From contig JACDZG010000041.1 in the NCBI GenBank assembly GCA_013426805.1, forward strand, positions 1 to 54,817: a DNA stretch of 54,817 nucleotides, given 5' to 3'. This DNA is from Chromatiaceae bacterium (GTDB lineage Bacteria; Pseudomonadota; Gammaproteobacteria; Chromatiales; Chromatiaceae). A program made the translations under genes and the position numbers. Positions 54,262 through 54,817 of the stretch are shown here, in pieces (the first letter of the stretch is position 1; every line of letters starts with the position of its first letter). The notes under the pieces were generated by a model. The model was not told where the DNA came from, did not search any database, and saw nothing but the letters and a program-made list of their open reading frames with translations.

Positions 54262-54696
54262 ATGTCCGAGAGTCTCCATGTGATCTGCCCGGCCTGCGAC
54301 GCGGTCAACCGGGTGCCGGCGGCGCGCCTGGGGGCGGACCCCAAGTGCGGCCAGTGTCATCAACCGTTGTTTGCGGGTCAGCCGGTGGCCTTGGATGAGG
54401 CCGGATTTGCCCGCCATCTCAGCCGCAGCGATGTGCCCCTGCTGGTGGATTTCTGGGCACCCTGGTGCGGCCCCTGCCGCGCGATGACGCCGGCGTTCGA
54501 GGCGGCGGCGCGTGCCCTGGAACCCGCGTTCCGGCTCGTGAAGGTCAATACCGAGGAAGCGCAGGCGCTGGCCGCGCGATTGGGGATCAGGAGTATCCCG
54601 ACGCTCGCCTTGTTCAAGGGCGGGGCCGAGGTGCGGCGAACCGCGGGTGCCATGGACACTCGGAGTATTGTCGCCTGGGCGCGACAGGAGCGGTGA
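54262..54696 (+). CDS. trxC: Thioredoxin 2 (TrxC) with zinc domain
   Basis: The 144-residue protein has the TrxC layout: an N-terminal zinc-binding domain with two CxxC pairs (VICPACDAVNRVP and KCGQCHQPLF), then a thioredoxin fold with FWAPWCGPCRAMTP and the cis-proline segment IRSIPTLALF. TrxC is usually induced by oxidative stress. The ATG at 54262 starts the conserved SESLHVICPAC; an in-frame codon at 54238 is further upstream. The length equals typical TrxC. Nothing recognisable follows it to the window end. Confidence 0.95.
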   Translation: MSESLHVICPACDAVNRVPAARLGADPKCGQCHQPLFAGQPVALDEAGFARHLSRSDVPLLVDFWAPWCGPCRAMTPAFEAAARALEPAFRLVKVNTEEAQALAARLGIRSIPTLALFKGGAEVRRTAGAMDTRSIVAWARQER

Positions 54697-54817
54697 GGTC
54701 CGGACGCCGACTGACCCGCGCCTGAAAATCATCGGGAGCATCCAGCGCGAGCGGTGAGCGGTCCGGGTGCGATCGAAACTGATGAGGTAGCTTAAAATAC
54801 AGCGGTAACCGTCGACA

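Overview
The window is GC-rich chromosomal DNA from a gammaproteobacterium. It is most likely a purple sulfur bacterium of the Chromatiaceae or a close sulfur-oxidising relative. The clues are a soxYZ pair, a set of E. coli-like housekeeping genes (prfC, ibaG/bolA, wecA, rfaH, priA, argS, pgm, htpG, adk, hrpA, cnoX, trxC), Rpn and Uma2 nuclease-fold genes, and several families of dispersed palindromes. The family-level placement is an inference from gene content; no rRNA or tRNA gene was found to confirm it.

Positions 1-10.2 kb are an accessory region. It holds two divergent rpn-type genes (one intact, one frameshifted and truncated), an AT-richer orphan gene, a TacA/TacT-type module with a frameshifted toxin, a hicB-hicA pair, a broken class 3 lipase gene behind a DUF6795-like secreted protein, a TPR protein, an mqo-type dehydrogenase, and an Xre/ParS-RES toxin-antitoxin pair. 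Short repeats lie between and at the edges of these genes, and several mark the point where a gene is cut off.

Positions 10.4-19.1 kb are mainly core genes: prfC, ibaG and a small overlapping gene; on the minus strand soxY-soxZ-FUN14-methyltransferase; the periplasmic protease bepA; then wecA-like and rfaH-like genes that look like the start of a surface-polysaccharide locus. Between rfaH and the wzb-like phosphatase (19.1-19.75 kb) sit a palindromic repeat and the stub of a tyrosine integrase, and no further polysaccharide genes follow. From 20.2 to 24.2 kb come an OprB-like porin, a lipoprotein carrying a complete six-cysteine Kunitz (BPTI) domain, sixA, a fructosamine-kinase-family gene and an HNH nuclease.

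Positions 24.4-34.2 kb hold replication, translation and repair genes on the plus strand: priA, argS, a SPOR protein, and a yhaO-yhaN nuclease/ATPase pair. Positions 34.2-38.7 kb are another accessory stretch: repeats, a Uma2 gene, long gene-free segments, a cysteine-rich secreted orphan, a UbiA-like membrane protein without the usual aspartate motifs, and a DedA protein. Positions 38.9-54.8 kb are core again: pgm, htpG, adk, thioredoxin, a DUF1249 protein, a two-receiver signalling protein with degenerate GGDEF and EAL domains, an OmpA-like protein, hrpA, cnoX, an EF-hand protein and trxC.

No single large novel system is evident. The most unusual items are the bacterial Kunitz lipoprotein with its palindromic upstream region, the repeat that coincides with gene breakpoints, the lipase/DUF6795 pair, the orphan cysteine-rich secreted protein, and the catalytically degenerate dual-receiver protein.
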